Positions 1 to 8,451 of a stretch of 64,000 nt of DNA are shown here, piece by piece; the stretch's first letter is position 1; the number at the start of each line of letters is the position of its first letter. The translations under genes were made by a program, and so were the position numbers. The stretch is from Fontibacter flavus. Lineage in GTDB: Bacteria > Bacteroidota > Bacteroidia > Cytophagales > Cyclobacteriaceae. The notes under the pieces are model-generated. The model saw only the letters and a list, made by a program, of their open reading frames with translations. It made no database searches and was not told the DNA's origin. The stretch is from assembly GCF_042432905.1 (NCBI RefSeq), contig NZ_JBHLWI010000014.1, positions 1 to 64,000 on the forward strand, given 5' to 3'.

Positions 1-304
1 GTCTGATTTTTAAAAACTACCTTAGACATTGTTGTATTTTGTTCAACTCTAAAATAATAATTTTAGAGAAGATCAACAATAAAAAAAGGGTGTCTCGACT
101 TTTCGGACACCCCCTTTTTTAGTTTTGGATTAATTGTAAAAAGTACAAATGCTCAAGATCTCCATCACTAAAGACAAGTTATTGAAATTCGAATCTTTAC
201 GTGAATCAATCCTTTTAACTTTCACTTTTTGCCTTGGCTCTTAAATTCAAGTCAACTTACCTACGTTACTTTTCGAATATCTTAGAATCAAGGTTAAAAT
301 TTAT
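1..304. other. Intergenic region upstream of gltX, no gene seen
   Basis: No convincing coding frame, tRNA or repeat was seen here. The stretch holds a rho-independent terminator for a gene lying to the left of the window and otherwise AT-rich sequence leading to the gltX promoter. The first 60 bases may be the 3' flank of that gene. Confidence 0.5.
88..120 (+). terminator. Rho-independent terminator of a gene left of the window
   Basis: GGGTGTC at 88-94 pairs with GACACCC at 106-112. A short inner CGA/TCG stem continues it past one bulged T. A run of C and then T follows to 120, and a run of A precedes the stem, so it could work in both directions. Confidence 0.8.
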
Positions 305-312
305 TATCTTTG
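305..312 (+). promoter_or_regulatory. Bacteroidota -7 element (TATCTTTG) of gltX
   Basis: TATCTTTG matches the phylum's TAnnTTTG consensus exactly. No clear TTG -33 box stands at the usual distance. Transcription would start near 318, giving an untranslated leader of about 65 bases that contains the hairpin at 336-363. Confidence 0.6.
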
Positions 313-335
313 CAGCCTGATTTTCAGAAACCAAA

Positions 336-363
336 CCAACCATTTCATACCTGAAACGGTTGG
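336..363 (+). promoter_or_regulatory. Strong hairpin in the gltX leader
   Basis: CCAACC (336-341) pairs with GGTTGG (358-363), and TTTCA (343-347) with TGAAA (352-356), around a TACC loop, with one A/C mismatch between the two stems. A smaller CTGA/TCAG stem precedes it at 317-327. There is no T run after it, so it is not an ordinary terminator. It ends 21 bases before the start codon. A role in mRNA stability or translation control is inference. Confidence 0.5.
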
Positions 364-384
364 ATTACAGAAGAAAAAACCAAC

Positions 385-1923
385 ATGAACAGAGAAGTAC
401 GTGTACGTTTTGCGCCGTCACCAACAGGAGCGCTACATATTGGAGGGGTAAGAACAGCCCTTTACAACTACCTATACGCAAGAAAAACAGGGGGTAAATT
501 CCTCTTAAGAATAGAAGATACCGATCAGACCAGGTTTGTACCCGGCGCTGAGGAATATATCAAAGAAGCCTTGGATTGGTTGGGAATTTCCCCTGATGAG
601 AGCCCATGGAATCCCGGAGACTGTGGCCCTTACAGACAATCCGAAAGAAAACCCATGTATATGCAGTATGCGCTTGACCTGATTGAAAAAGGTCATGCTT
701 ACTATGCATTTGACACGGCAGAAGAATTGGAAGCCATGAGGGAAAGATTAACTGCCGCCAGAGTGGTTTCCCCTCAGTACAATTCCATCACCAGAACCCA
801 GATGAAAAACTCACTCACCCTTCCTGAAGATGAGGTGAAAGCAAGATTGGCTTCCGGTGAACCTTACGTGATCCGCATCAAAATCCCAAGAAAGGAAGAA
901 GTGAGGTTAAACGACCTCATCCGTGGTTGGGTCATGGTACATTCCTCCACTTTGGATGATAAAGTACTTATGAAGTCTGACGGTATGCCTACTTACCACT
1001 TGGCTAACATCGTAGATGACCATTTGATGGGCATTACCCATGTCATCCGTGGAGAAGAGTGGTTGCCTTCCGCTCCATTGCACGTATTGCTTTACAGATA
1101 CTTGGGCTGGGAAGATACCATGCCTCAATTTGCCCACTTACCGCTCCTTCTCAAGCCTGACGGCAACGGTAAACTATCCAAGAGAGATGCCGACAAACAT
1201 GGTTTTCCGGTATTCCCTATGGACTGGACAGATCCAAATACTGGAGACAAAGCTATTGGTTTCCGAGAAGCAGGCTATTTACCCGATGCTTTCCTGAACT
1301 TCCTGGCTTTCTTAGGTTGGAATCCTGGAGATCATAGAGAGATTTTCAGTGTCGCCGAACTGGTAGAAGCATTTTCGATTGAAAGAATAGGCAAATCAGG
1401 AACCAAGTTTGATATCAATAAGGCAAAATGGTACAACGAACAGTACCTAAGAGCAAAATCTGATGAAGAGCTCGGAGCATACCTTATTGCAGACCTTGAA
1501 AAAGAAAATATTCATATTTCTATTGAAAAGGCATCCCAGATTGCCCATATCATGAAAGAAAGAGCAACTTTCCCTGCAGATCTTTGGAAAGAGGGCAAGT
1601 TTATGTTAGTGGCACCATCTTCATTTGATGAGTCGGTAGCTTCTAAAAAATGGAATCAGGAAGCCGTCACTGTATTGACAAGCTACAAGGACAAATTGGC
1701 AATATTCTCAGGTGATTTCAGCCCAGAAGCAGCCAAATCCCTACTGGAAGAAGCTGCTGAAGCAAATGGCATCAAATTGGGTAAGGTAATGCAGGCAGTA
1801 CGTTTGGCTGCTACAGGTGTGGGCGCAGGTCCAGATTTGATGGCTGTGTTCAGTATCATTGGGAAAGAAGAGCTGATCAATAGATTGAATTTTGCAATCA
1901 AAACCCTACCTGTACAAGGATAA
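385..1923 (+). CDS. gltX: Glutamyl-tRNA synthetase
   Basis: Cytoplasmic class I aminoacyl-tRNA synthetase that charges tRNA-Glu with glutamate using ATP. The N-terminal Rossmann fold carries the HIGH-type signature HIGG at residues 18-21, right after PSPTG. The KMSKS-type loop reads KLSKR from residue 263. The C-terminal third is the helical anticodon-binding part. At 512 residues it has the family's normal length, and the ATG start fits the conserved N-terminus. A small lysine-rich gene follows after 19 bases and shares the terminator at 2158. Whether this enzyme is discriminating or also charges tRNA-Gln cannot be told without knowing whether glnS or gatCAB is present elsewhere. Confidence 0.97.
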   Translation: MNREVRVRFAPSPTGALHIGGVRTALYNYLYARKTGGKFLLRIEDTDQTRFVPGAEEYIKEALDWLGISPDESPWNPGDCGPYRQSERKPMYMQYALDLIEKGHAYYAFDTAEELEAMRERLTAARVVSPQYNSITRTQMKNSLTLPEDEVKARLASGEPYVIRIKIPRKEEVRLNDLIRGWVMVHSSTLDDKVLMKSDGMPTYHLANIVDDHLMGITHVIRGEEWLPSAPLHVLLYRYLGWEDTMPQFAHLPLLLKPDGNGKLSKRDADKHGFPVFPMDWTDPNTGDKAIGFREAGYLPDAFLNFLAFLGWNPGDHREIFSVAELVEAFSIERIGKSGTKFDINKAKWYNEQYLRAKSDEELGAYLIADLEKENIHISIEKASQIAHIMKERATFPADLWKEGKFMLVAPSSFDESVASKKWNQEAVTVLTSYKDKLAIFSGDFSPEAAKSLLEEAAEANGIKLGKVMQAVRLAATGVGAGPDLMAVFSIIGKEELINRLNFAIKTLPVQG

Positions 1924-1942
1924 GACATTAAATTCCTCTAAG

Positions 1943-2152
1943 ATGGCAAAAAAACCAAAAAAAGAAGAAACCCCTAAAGTCCATAAGGACTTGGAAGGAT
2001 TCAAGATGAACATCAACTCTTTTGGGGAAATCTCCAGTTCTTTTTCCATCGATAAACTCAATGAATTCCTCAATAAAAATGTGGAAGACAAAAAGCTGAA
2101 GGACAGAGAAGATCTGGACGAAATCAAAGAGGGGAAAAAGAAGAAAAAATAA
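1943..2152 (+). CDS. Small lysine-rich hypothetical protein downstream of gltX
   Basis: A 69-residue protein with charged, low-complexity ends (lysine-rich first seven residues, KEGKKKKK tail) and a more ordered middle reading roughly SFGEISSSFSIDKLNEFLNKN. It has no signal peptide or membrane segment. I chose the ATG 19 bases after gltX because the longer frame would overlap the gltX end and adds an unlikely N-terminus. Position and a shared terminator suggest co-transcription with gltX. Small proteins of this sort occur next to gltX in Cytophagales, but I do not know a function. The basic tails would suit nucleic-acid or ribosome contact, which is speculation. Confidence 0.75.
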   Translation: MAKKPKKEETPKVHKDLEGFKMNINSFGEISSSFSIDKLNEFLNKNVEDKKLKDREDLDEIKEGKKKKK

Positions 2153-2157
2153 ATTTA

Positions 2158-2182
2158 AAACCGGTCAATGGCCGGTTTTTTT
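2158..2182 (+). terminator. Rho-independent terminator of the gltX unit
   Basis: AAACCGG (2158-2164) pairs with CCGGTTT (2172-2178) around a seven-base loop, and the T run continues to 2182. It lies six bases after the stop of the small downstream gene. Confidence 0.85.
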
Positions 2183-2379
2183 GTACCACTATTTTTCTCA
2201 TTCAATATCTTGAAAAGTAATTTTTAGCAAAAGATGAAAGTGTCCAACTCATAGGTGGAAGGGAATCAGAAATAATGAATTCAAAATTTTTGACCTTTAT
2301 CCGATTAAGTCAAGGGTCTGATTATGTGAAAGTAATTTTTATGTATTATATTTCTACTTAATTATTAGTAGAGCTAGAT

Positions 2380-5148
2380 ATGAAAATTCAGCACTGTTTA
2401 TTTATTTTTCTTTTTTGGTCTTTTTCCGGTTTCGCTCAGACAGGAACTATCAGTGGTAAAGTAACCGATAGCCAAACCGGTGAAGCACTCCCTTTCTGCA
2501 ATGTTTTCATCAATAATTCCACCATAGCCACCACTACAGATCTAGATGGTAATTTTGTCCTGGAAAACATTCCGGAGGGTGATTTTGAAATTGGTTTCTC
2601 ATTTATCGGTTATCAAGCCCAACAAAAACCCGCTTCCATTAAACCAGGAAGTAAATTGACCTTCAATGTCAGCCTTGTCTCTCTAGAACAGGAATTGTCA
2701 GATGTAGAAATCAAGGCCTCAAGGGACAGGGCATGGGAAAGAGAGTTGCGAAAATTCAAAAATTACTTCCTGGGAAATGATGATATGGCCGCTCAATGTG
2801 AGATATTAAATCCATGGGTCATCGATTTCCCAGCTGACAACACGAATAATAATTTCCGTGCGGAAGCTTTACAACCCATTGAAATTGAAAACCGGGCTTT
2901 GGGATACAGCCTCACCTTTGACCTCAAACAATTTCAATTTACTCCCCAATACTATATCATTTCCGGAGCCACCAGGTTTTCCGATTTGGAATCTCCCGAT
3001 CCAAAAACCAAAGCTGAATGGGAAAGAAAAAGACTGGAAACCTACCTCAAGTCACCGGCAAATATGTTCCGGTCCATCATTTTGGGCACACATAATCAAG
3101 AGGGCTTTTACCTCTATGGGGACAAGGTTGGGGGATCTGAAAGCAGAAATTTACGCTCAGACATTTTCGCCAATGAACTAGGAAAGTCCATTGTTCCATA
3201 TAAGCCGGAACAATTGGTTCAACCGAGCCGAAAACCTGGAGAATACCGTATTTTCATGAAAGGCAGAATTGAAATCCATTACGAGAAAGGTTATAGCACC
3301 GTCAATACCTATAAAGATGCTCCCTACCCTATTTCATGGCTTGAGGTGAACAATAACTACGTCACCGTCAATTCCAATGGTATGGTGATCAACCAAAAAG
3401 ATGTCACCTTCTCAGGGGATATGGATAAAAGGAAAATTTCTGCTCTTCTTCCTTTTGACTACGAACCACAATTACAGGACAGAACCGAAACCTACATGGC
3501 AAAAGATGCAGGAGGTATGCAGGAAAAAGTCCACCTTCACACCGATAGACCCTTTTACTATAAAGGTGATCAGCTCTTGTTCAAAGCCTATTTGAGTTAT
3601 GCCAATCCTGACTTAAAAAGGGAATTGAGCAAAATTCTATACTTGGAATTGATTTCAGGCGAAAGGGATTTCATCATTCAGAAAAAGTTCAAAATCGAAA
3701 ATGGCCTGGCAACAGGTGATATTTTCCTGCCGGACACTTTACAACAGAAGGAATATTATCTTCGGGCATATACTTCCTGGAACAGAAACTATGGCCCCGA
3801 CACCTATTTTATCCAGGCATTGCCCGTCCTGTCTGATCGTGATAGGATTGTAGATACTGAAAAAAGGAATGTAACCACAAGTGTAATTAAAACTGGCTTT
3901 TCCACTGACAAAGAAACTTATGGAAAACGGGAAAAAGTTAAAGTTACAATATCCCTAACAGATCAAAACGATAGGCCAACTGCGGCTACTCTTTCCATTT
4001 CAGTGAGAGACGCCTATTATTCACCGGATGTTTTGGACAGACCTGATATCCTACAGAGCCTAACACTCAAAGATGTTCCCGCAAACATTACCACAGAAAA
4101 ATTCACCTATCCTATTGAAAGGGAATGGAAAGTAAATGGAAAATTTTTGAATGAAAAAGGAAAAGGTGAAGCAGTTCCTTTTACGGTGTACCTGAATAAT
4201 TTTGAAGGCATCTTGGAGTTGGAGTCTGACAAAGAAGGGAATTTCACTTTAGAGGATTTGGATTTCTATGGCCCTTTGGACTTTGCCTTTCTGGCTTTGG
4301 ATAAAAAAGGCAAGTCATACGGTTCTTTTGAGTTGACACCTAAATTGAACCCCCCATTTTTTGTACCAGCAGACCTGAAATTCCCAAAAATAAGTCAAAA
4401 CAATGAACCCTTATTTTCAAAAATAGTAGAGGAGGAAGATGTCATCCCGTTACAACAAGTGACTGTTGCTGCCGGCAAAAAGCCAGAAGGCTCAAAGGCT
4501 ATCTATGGAACTGCCGATTATGTCGTACAGGGAGAAAATCTCAATAGAAACGGTAACATCAATGACCTCTTGCAAAGTTTAAAATCCCAGGTTCCGGGAA
4601 TGACAGTAACCACTACCTTGGAAATACGGATCCGAGGAGGGGCCACTTCTTCCAACCTTTCTATGGAACCCATGGTCATGATAGATGGGGCTGTAATGCC
4701 TTCCGGTCCAGGATTTAGGGCAGCAGATAACCTGAGCACCTTAAACCCCAATGATATTGACAGAATTGAAGTGGTAAGCAGAATGAGTTCTATGATGGGG
4801 GATTTGGGCAGAAACGGGGTCATTGCAGTCTACCTCAAAAGGGGCGTGTCTCAAAGTCCTTTGATGAGCTCTACTACACCAGGCCTTCAAAGTATGGTGA
4901 TTGAAGGATTTGGTTTGCCAGGAAATTTTATCCCCTTCGATTATGACAAAGAAGAGGAAAATCCTGAAATAGACCAAAGGGTAACTTTATACTGGAACCC
5001 TTATGTCGTCACTGACAACGAGTCCGGTAAATTCTCATTTGAGTTTTTCACCAATGACAGTAAAGGAAAGAAAATCATCGGCGTTGAAGGGCTGAGTATT
5101 GACGGCAAACCAATTAAAGCGACATATTCGATATCGATTGACAATTGA
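2380..5148 (+). CDS. Exported carboxypeptidase-regulatory / MG2-like / TonB-plug protein without a barrel
   Basis: A 922-residue envelope protein. A signal peptide ends near FAQ at residues 18-20. A carboxypeptidase D regulatory-like domain follows (about 22-110: GKVTDSQTGEALPF and a later LDGNF turn), as in SusC-type receptors. From about 382, VHLHTDRPFYYKGDQLLFKA is typical of alpha-2-macroglobulin MG2 domains. At about 700-825 there is a TonB-dependent receptor plug (IRIRGG, MIDGAVMP, DIDRIEVV, GVIAVYLKRG). The 22-strand barrel expected after a plug is missing; only about 95 residues of beta-rich tail remain. Such proteins are common in Bacteroidota but their role is unclear; surface adhesion, protease trapping or docking to a receptor are guesses. 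A small barrel gene follows after 27 bases. Confidence 0.85.
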   Translation: MKIQHCLFIFLFWSFSGFAQTGTISGKVTDSQTGEALPFCNVFINNSTIATTTDLDGNFVLENIPEGDFEIGFSFIGYQAQQKPASIKPGSKLTFNVSLVSLEQELSDVEIKASRDRAWERELRKFKNYFLGNDDMAAQCEILNPWVIDFPADNTNNNFRAEALQPIEIENRALGYSLTFDLKQFQFTPQYYIISGATRFSDLESPDPKTKAEWERKRLETYLKSPANMFRSIILGTHNQEGFYLYGDKVGGSESRNLRSDIFANELGKSIVPYKPEQLVQPSRKPGEYRIFMKGRIEIHYEKGYSTVNTYKDAPYPISWLEVNNNYVTVNSNGMVINQKDVTFSGDMDKRKISALLPFDYEPQLQDRTETYMAKDAGGMQEKVHLHTDRPFYYKGDQLLFKAYLSYANPDLKRELSKILYLELISGERDFIIQKKFKIENGLATGDIFLPDTLQQKEYYLRAYTSWNRNYGPDTYFIQALPVLSDRDRIVDTEKRNVTTSVIKTGFSTDKETYGKREKVKVTISLTDQNDRPTAATLSISVRDAYYSPDVLDRPDILQSLTLKDVPANITTEKFTYPIEREWKVNGKFLNEKGKGEAVPFTVYLNNFEGILELESDKEGNFTLEDLDFYGPLDFAFLALDKKGKSYGSFELTPKLNPPFFVPADLKFPKISQNNEPLFSKIVEEEDVIPLQQVTVAAGKKPEGSKAIYGTADYVVQGENLNRNGNINDLLQSLKSQVPGMTVTTTLEIRIRGGATSSNLSMEPMVMIDGAVMPSGPGFRAADNLSTLNPNDIDRIEVVSRMSSMMGDLGRNGVIAVYLKRGVSQSPLMSSTTPGLQSMVIEGFGLPGNFIPFDYDKEEENPEIDQRVTLYWNPYVVTDNESGKFSFEFFTNDSKGKKIIGVEGLSIDGKPIKATYSISIDN

Positions 5149-5171
5149 TTCCCAAACAATCTGTAATTTTG
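5138..5171 (+). promoter_or_regulatory. Promoter of the small barrel gene, inside the end of the preceding gene
   Basis: TTG (5138-5140), a 23-base spacer, then TAATTTTG (5164-5171), an exact TAnnTTTG. The start codon of the barrel gene lies only four bases after the -7 box, so the transcript may be leaderless. Confidence 0.55.
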
Positions 5172-5175
5172 AAGC

Positions 5176-5838
5176 ATGCAGATCAAAGCCTTTCTCTTAT
5201 TCGTCTTAACCTTTGCAGCTATTCAATTACAAGCAAACGCACAATTAAGTGTGGGATTTAGAGGTGGAATAAGTAGTTCAAATGTTTCTTACCGTTATCA
5301 ATTGGGCAGGCCTGTTGTCAATGCAGGCGGCATCAGTGGCACTACTTATGCTTTTGTAGTGGAATACTTTGGACAGAAAAATGCCGGTCTTCAACTCGAA
5401 TTCCAACACCTCACTTTGGGCTATACCCAAGAAAATGATGCACTTGCTGTCAATCAGACAGAATGGCAATACTTCAAAATGCCTGTACTCTCCAATTTCT
5501 ATTTTGGCAATAAAGGAAGGTTCCATATTAAATTGGGTCCTCATTTCGGGTATTTGTTACAGGCAAGAGACCTTAGAAGGGAATTTGAAGGAGATGAAAC
5601 TTTCCTCCCTACCTATGGACAGGCTGGAGATGATCCCAGGAGATTTATGTATGGATTAAACGTAGGCGCTGGCTTATCCAAATTATTTGGAAAAAGTACA
5701 CTGGCGGGTGATGTCAGACTGGCTTATGAGTTTGGCAACCCGGAATCTCAGAACAGGATTTTTGACATCAATTCTACAACTTTGGAATTTTCTTTGACCT
5801 ATTTGTTCCAGATAAAGAAAGGTAAATGGCAAAAATAG
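5176..5838 (+). CDS. PorT-family outer-membrane beta-barrel protein
   Basis: A 220-residue protein with a signal peptide (about residues 1-22, ending AQLQANA) followed by alternating hydrophobic/polar strands, glycine turns and an aromatic C-terminal strand (FSLTYLFQIKKG). This is the pattern of the small eight-stranded outer-membrane barrels grouped as PorT-like or 'outer membrane protein beta-barrel domain' in Bacteroidota. The precursor begins at the only ATG that gives a proper signal peptide. Its specific job is unknown. Members include the T9SS protein PorT/SprT, but nothing in this copy identifies it as that protein. It may pair functionally with the large exported protein upstream, although it seems to have its own promoter. 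Confidence 0.8.
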   Translation: MQIKAFLLFVLTFAAIQLQANAQLSVGFRGGISSSNVSYRYQLGRPVVNAGGISGTTYAFVVEYFGQKNAGLQLEFQHLTLGYTQENDALAVNQTEWQYFKMPVLSNFYFGNKGRFHIKLGPHFGYLLQARDLRREFEGDETFLPTYGQAGDDPRRFMYGLNVGAGLSKLFGKSTLAGDVRLAYEFGNPESQNRIFDINSTTLEFSLTYLFQIKKGKWQK

Positions 5839-5920
5839 GCCATCCACTGTAAAAAGATTTTCCAACCTTCAGTTCAACCCGATTTTCTGGCTTATCTTTC
5901 GCATAAATGGAACTATTCCA

Positions 5921-5949
5921 TTGAATTGAGGTTATAAAAGATAGATTTG
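5921..5949 (+). promoter_or_regulatory. Promoter of the Nfu-type scaffold gene
   Basis: TTG at 5921-5923, an 18-base spacer and an exact -7 box TAGATTTG at 5942-5949. The predicted start of transcription is about ten bases before the ATG at 5967. Spacing and both boxes fit the phylum consensus. Confidence 0.65.
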
Positions 5950-5966
5950 AAAAACCCAATCCTATT

Positions 5967-6548
5967 ATGTTACAAGCACAGAAGAGACCTGTTCATATTT
6001 ACATGGAAGCCAATCCCAACCCAAATTCATTGAAGTTTGTGGTTAACTTTATGTTGGCAGATGAAGGCGTATCATTCGATTATCCTGATGCAGGCAGCAC
6101 AGAAAATTCACCTTTGGCAAAAGAACTGTTCAACTTTGCTGCAGTGGACCGAGTTTTCATCGCTTCCAATTTTGTCACCGTGACTAAAAAAGAAGACGTT
6201 GAGTGGCCGGAAATCCAGGATTTTATCAGAGATCATATCAAAAAATACCTGGAAGCAGGCAAACCTGCGGTACAGGCGGTATTTGACAAAGACCCTCTTT
6301 TTGATGAAAACGACTCCGAAACTGTAAAGAAGATCAAAGGTATTTTGGATGAATACATCCGTCCGGCTGTAGAGCAGGATGGTGGCGCTATCGTCTTCCA
6401 CAGCTTCCAGGATGGCATTGTGAAAGTATTGCTTCAGGGCAGTTGTTCAGGTTGTCCTTCCAGCACCATCACCCTGAAAGCCGGCATTCAAAACCTCTTG
6501 ACGAGAATGCTTCCGGAAGTAAAAGAAGTGCAGGCAGAAGGCGTATAA
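5967..6548 (+). CDS. Nfu-type iron-sulfur cluster scaffold/carrier protein
   Basis: A cytoplasmic protein that receives or carries a 4Fe-4S cluster and hands it to apo-enzymes. Residues about 10-100 form the Nfu/NifU N-terminal domain (EANPNPNSLKF). Residues about 110-190 form the NifU-like C-terminal domain with the cluster-binding CxxC in GSCSGCPSS. At 193 residues it matches the two-domain Nfu class known from bacteria and mitochondria. The conserved block RPVHIYMEANPNP begins at residue 7, so the ATG used here is preferred over the internal methionine at residue 13. It has its own promoter and terminator, so it appears to be a single-gene unit. Confidence 0.93.
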   Translation: MLQAQKRPVHIYMEANPNPNSLKFVVNFMLADEGVSFDYPDAGSTENSPLAKELFNFAAVDRVFIASNFVTVTKKEDVEWPEIQDFIRDHIKKYLEAGKPAVQAVFDKDPLFDENDSETVKKIKGILDEYIRPAVEQDGGAIVFHSFQDGIVKVLLQGSCSGCPSSTITLKAGIQNLLTRMLPEVKEVQAEGV

Positions 6549-6578
6549 CCTTTCCCTCATTTTACGTATATTATTACC

Positions 6579-6611
6579 AAGGAAAGTGTCTTAATGGACA
6601 CTTTCCTTTTT
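6579..6611 (+). terminator. Rho-independent terminator of the nfu gene
   Basis: A twelve-base perfect stem (AAGGAAAGTGTC at 6579-6590 with its complement at 6597-6608), a six-base loop TTAATG and a T run to 6611. Confidence 0.92.
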
Positions 6612-6634
6612 GTATCATCTTATCATCATAAGCA

Positions 6635-7705
6635 GTGCTTAGAGGGAATTGGACATGGGCAATACTAGGTTTGATCAGTTTGGTCATCCGATACTTTGCT
6701 GTCCAATATCCTGAAAAAACTGAAGAAATTTACTCCAGAAGCTTTTTCCCCGGTATCAGGAACCTGATCGACAAAACTGTTTCCCAACTGCCTTTTGCCA
6801 CGGTCTATATTTTTGTTGGAACGGTGATAGTGGTTGGCATTTTCTTTATTTATCAATTTCTGCAAAAAGAAGGCTGGAAACAAAAAACAGGTTACACCAT
6901 CCGGTCCATTTTCAATGGTGCGGGAGTTTTGGTTTTTTTCTTCCTATTTCTTTGGGGCTACAATTACCAGAGAGTACCTATCTTCCAGCAGATTGGAATG
7001 AAACCTGTTCCACTTAACCAAGAAAAGCTTTTAGGGGAAATTGAACTGACCCGAAATATTGTCAATCAGCTGAGGTATAATATTGAAGAGGATACTTTCG
7101 CCATAGAGAAGATTATCCCCTATCCTGAATTGGAAAAGCTGGTCAGGGCAAATATGCGTGAAAACCTGTATTTGTTGGGGCTGAATTTTACCGGAGAACC
7201 GAGAACCAAACAGTTTTATCCGGCCGGATTTATGAGGAGGATGGGGATTTTGGGTATTTATTTTCCATTTACCGGGGAAAGTTATATTGATCCCACGTTG
7301 CACCCATTGGAAAAGCCCTTTACCATCGCCCATGAAATGGCCCATAGTTATGGGGTAACCGATGAGGGAGAGGCCAATTTCATTGCCTGGGTGATCTGTT
7401 CCAATTCTGATGATCCGCTTTTACAGTATTCGGGCCAGTTACGCTTGTTGCGCTATCAGCTCAATGACCTCTACCGGATGTCCAAGGAACTTTATGGTGA
7501 ATTTTACAAAACCATCCCTAAGGGCATTCGAAATGACCTCATCTCCATCCAAAAAATCAACGAGCAGATCAAGCCCATCAATCTGGAAATCAGCCGTAAA
7601 TCCAATGACCTCTTCCTGCGTACGCAAGGGGTAAAAGCAGGCATTAACAGCTATCAACAGCTGCCTATGCTGGCCTATGCCTGGAGGAATAGTTTGAATG
7701 AGTAA
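6635..7705 (+). CDS. DUF3810 family membrane zinc metallopeptidase-like protein
   Basis: A 356-residue protein with a GTG start; an in-frame stop lies just upstream, so this is the first possible start. Hydrophobic segments at about 8-22, 56-75 and 94-110 anchor it in the inner membrane. The C-terminal part carries a zincin signature HEMAH (H233, E234, H237) followed by EGEANF with possible third-ligand glutamates E244/E246. This matches DUF3810, a Bacteroidota family of uncharacterised integral membrane proteins. By motif it should be an active metallopeptidase, but no substrate is known to me. It starts 24 bases after the nfu terminator and points toward mnmD on the other strand. Confidence 0.82.
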   Translation: MLRGNWTWAILGLISLVIRYFAVQYPEKTEEIYSRSFFPGIRNLIDKTVSQLPFATVYIFVGTVIVVGIFFIYQFLQKEGWKQKTGYTIRSIFNGAGVLVFFFLFLWGYNYQRVPIFQQIGMKPVPLNQEKLLGEIELTRNIVNQLRYNIEEDTFAIEKIIPYPELEKLVRANMRENLYLLGLNFTGEPRTKQFYPAGFMRRMGILGIYFPFTGESYIDPTLHPLEKPFTIAHEMAHSYGVTDEGEANFIAWVICSNSDDPLLQYSGQLRLLRYQLNDLYRMSKELYGEFYKTIPKGIRNDLISIQKINEQIKPINLEISRKSNDLFLRTQGVKAGINSYQQLPMLAYAWRNSLNE

Positions 7706-7763
7706 AACCTGATTACCAAAGAAATGAACAAAAGGGAGATCAAACGCTTCGAGTCAAAGTAAA

Positions 7764-8450
7764 TTATTCCACTCTCCAGGCCCTTGTCATTTCCTTTTTT
7801 CCTGGAGGGCCAGGCAAGGTTTCTACTTCTAATCCCAATTCCTTAAGGTTCCTCTTTAATTGCCCTTGGGCACAATAGGTCACAAAAACCGCTCCGGGAT
7901 TCATGGTATCCACCACTTTGGCCAACATTTCCTTGGTCCATAACTCAGGCTGTTTACTTGGCGCAAAAGCATCAAAAAACACCACATCGGAGTGGTACAG
8001 CACAGCATCTTCCAATGTGGCCACATCCTTTTTCATATTGAAATACTCGGACATGATCACTCCTTCGTTCCAAGGAGCCTCATGCAACATATTGAAATAT
8101 GGGGCATAATGATAAATGGAGGTATCCACTTCGGTATAATTCAACTGTGAATAAACCTCCTTTTCCAAAGGAAAGGGCTCAATACTATGGTAAAGCACAG
8201 GCACTTTGTATTGCTCTGCCCAGACCAAGGTTAGCCAGGCATTCAATCCTGTTCCAAATCCCACCTCAAAAATACGGATCGGAAACCTGTCCGGGTTGCG
8301 CATATACCAAGCTTCCAAACCATAAAGCATAAACACATGCACAGATTCTCTATAAGCGCCATGAAAAGAATGATAAGTCTCATTTAGTTCAGGTACGAAC
8401 AGGGAATGAGAACCATCTTCCGTAGTAATGATTTTTACTTCTCTTGCCAT
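7764..8450 (-). CDS. mnmD: tRNA 5-methylaminomethyl-2-thiouridine methyltransferase (MnmD)
   Basis: A SAM-dependent methyltransferase that makes the last step of mnm5s2U at wobble position 34 of tRNAs for Lys, Glu and Gln. In E. coli this activity is one half of the fused MnmC protein; here the 228-residue enzyme stands alone, as in most non-enteric bacteria. The N-terminus has the family block TEDGSHSLFVPELNETYHS. The SAM-binding strand is FEVGFGTGLNAW, and the FFDAFAPSKQPELWT block is the family's DAF(A/S)P motif. The start is one base after the stop of ispF, so the two are surely co-transcribed. No partner oxidase domain is fused. Confidence 0.92.
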   Translation of the reverse strand: MAREVKIITTEDGSHSLFVPELNETYHSFHGAYRESVHVFMLYGLEAWYMRNPDRFPIRIFEVGFGTGLNAWLTLVWAEQYKVPVLYHSIEPFPLEKEVYSQLNYTEVDTSIYHYAPYFNMLHEAPWNEGVIMSEYFNMKKDVATLEDAVLYHSDVVFFDAFAPSKQPELWTKEMLAKVVDTMNPGAVFVTYCAQGQLKRNLKELGLEVETLPGPPGKKEMTRAWRVE

Positions 8451-8451
8451 C

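Noticed and set aside
1..384. A tRNA gene near the TTCGAATC at about 188
   Set aside because: The TTCGAAT resembles a T-loop but no T stem, acceptor stem or anticodon arm can be built around it.
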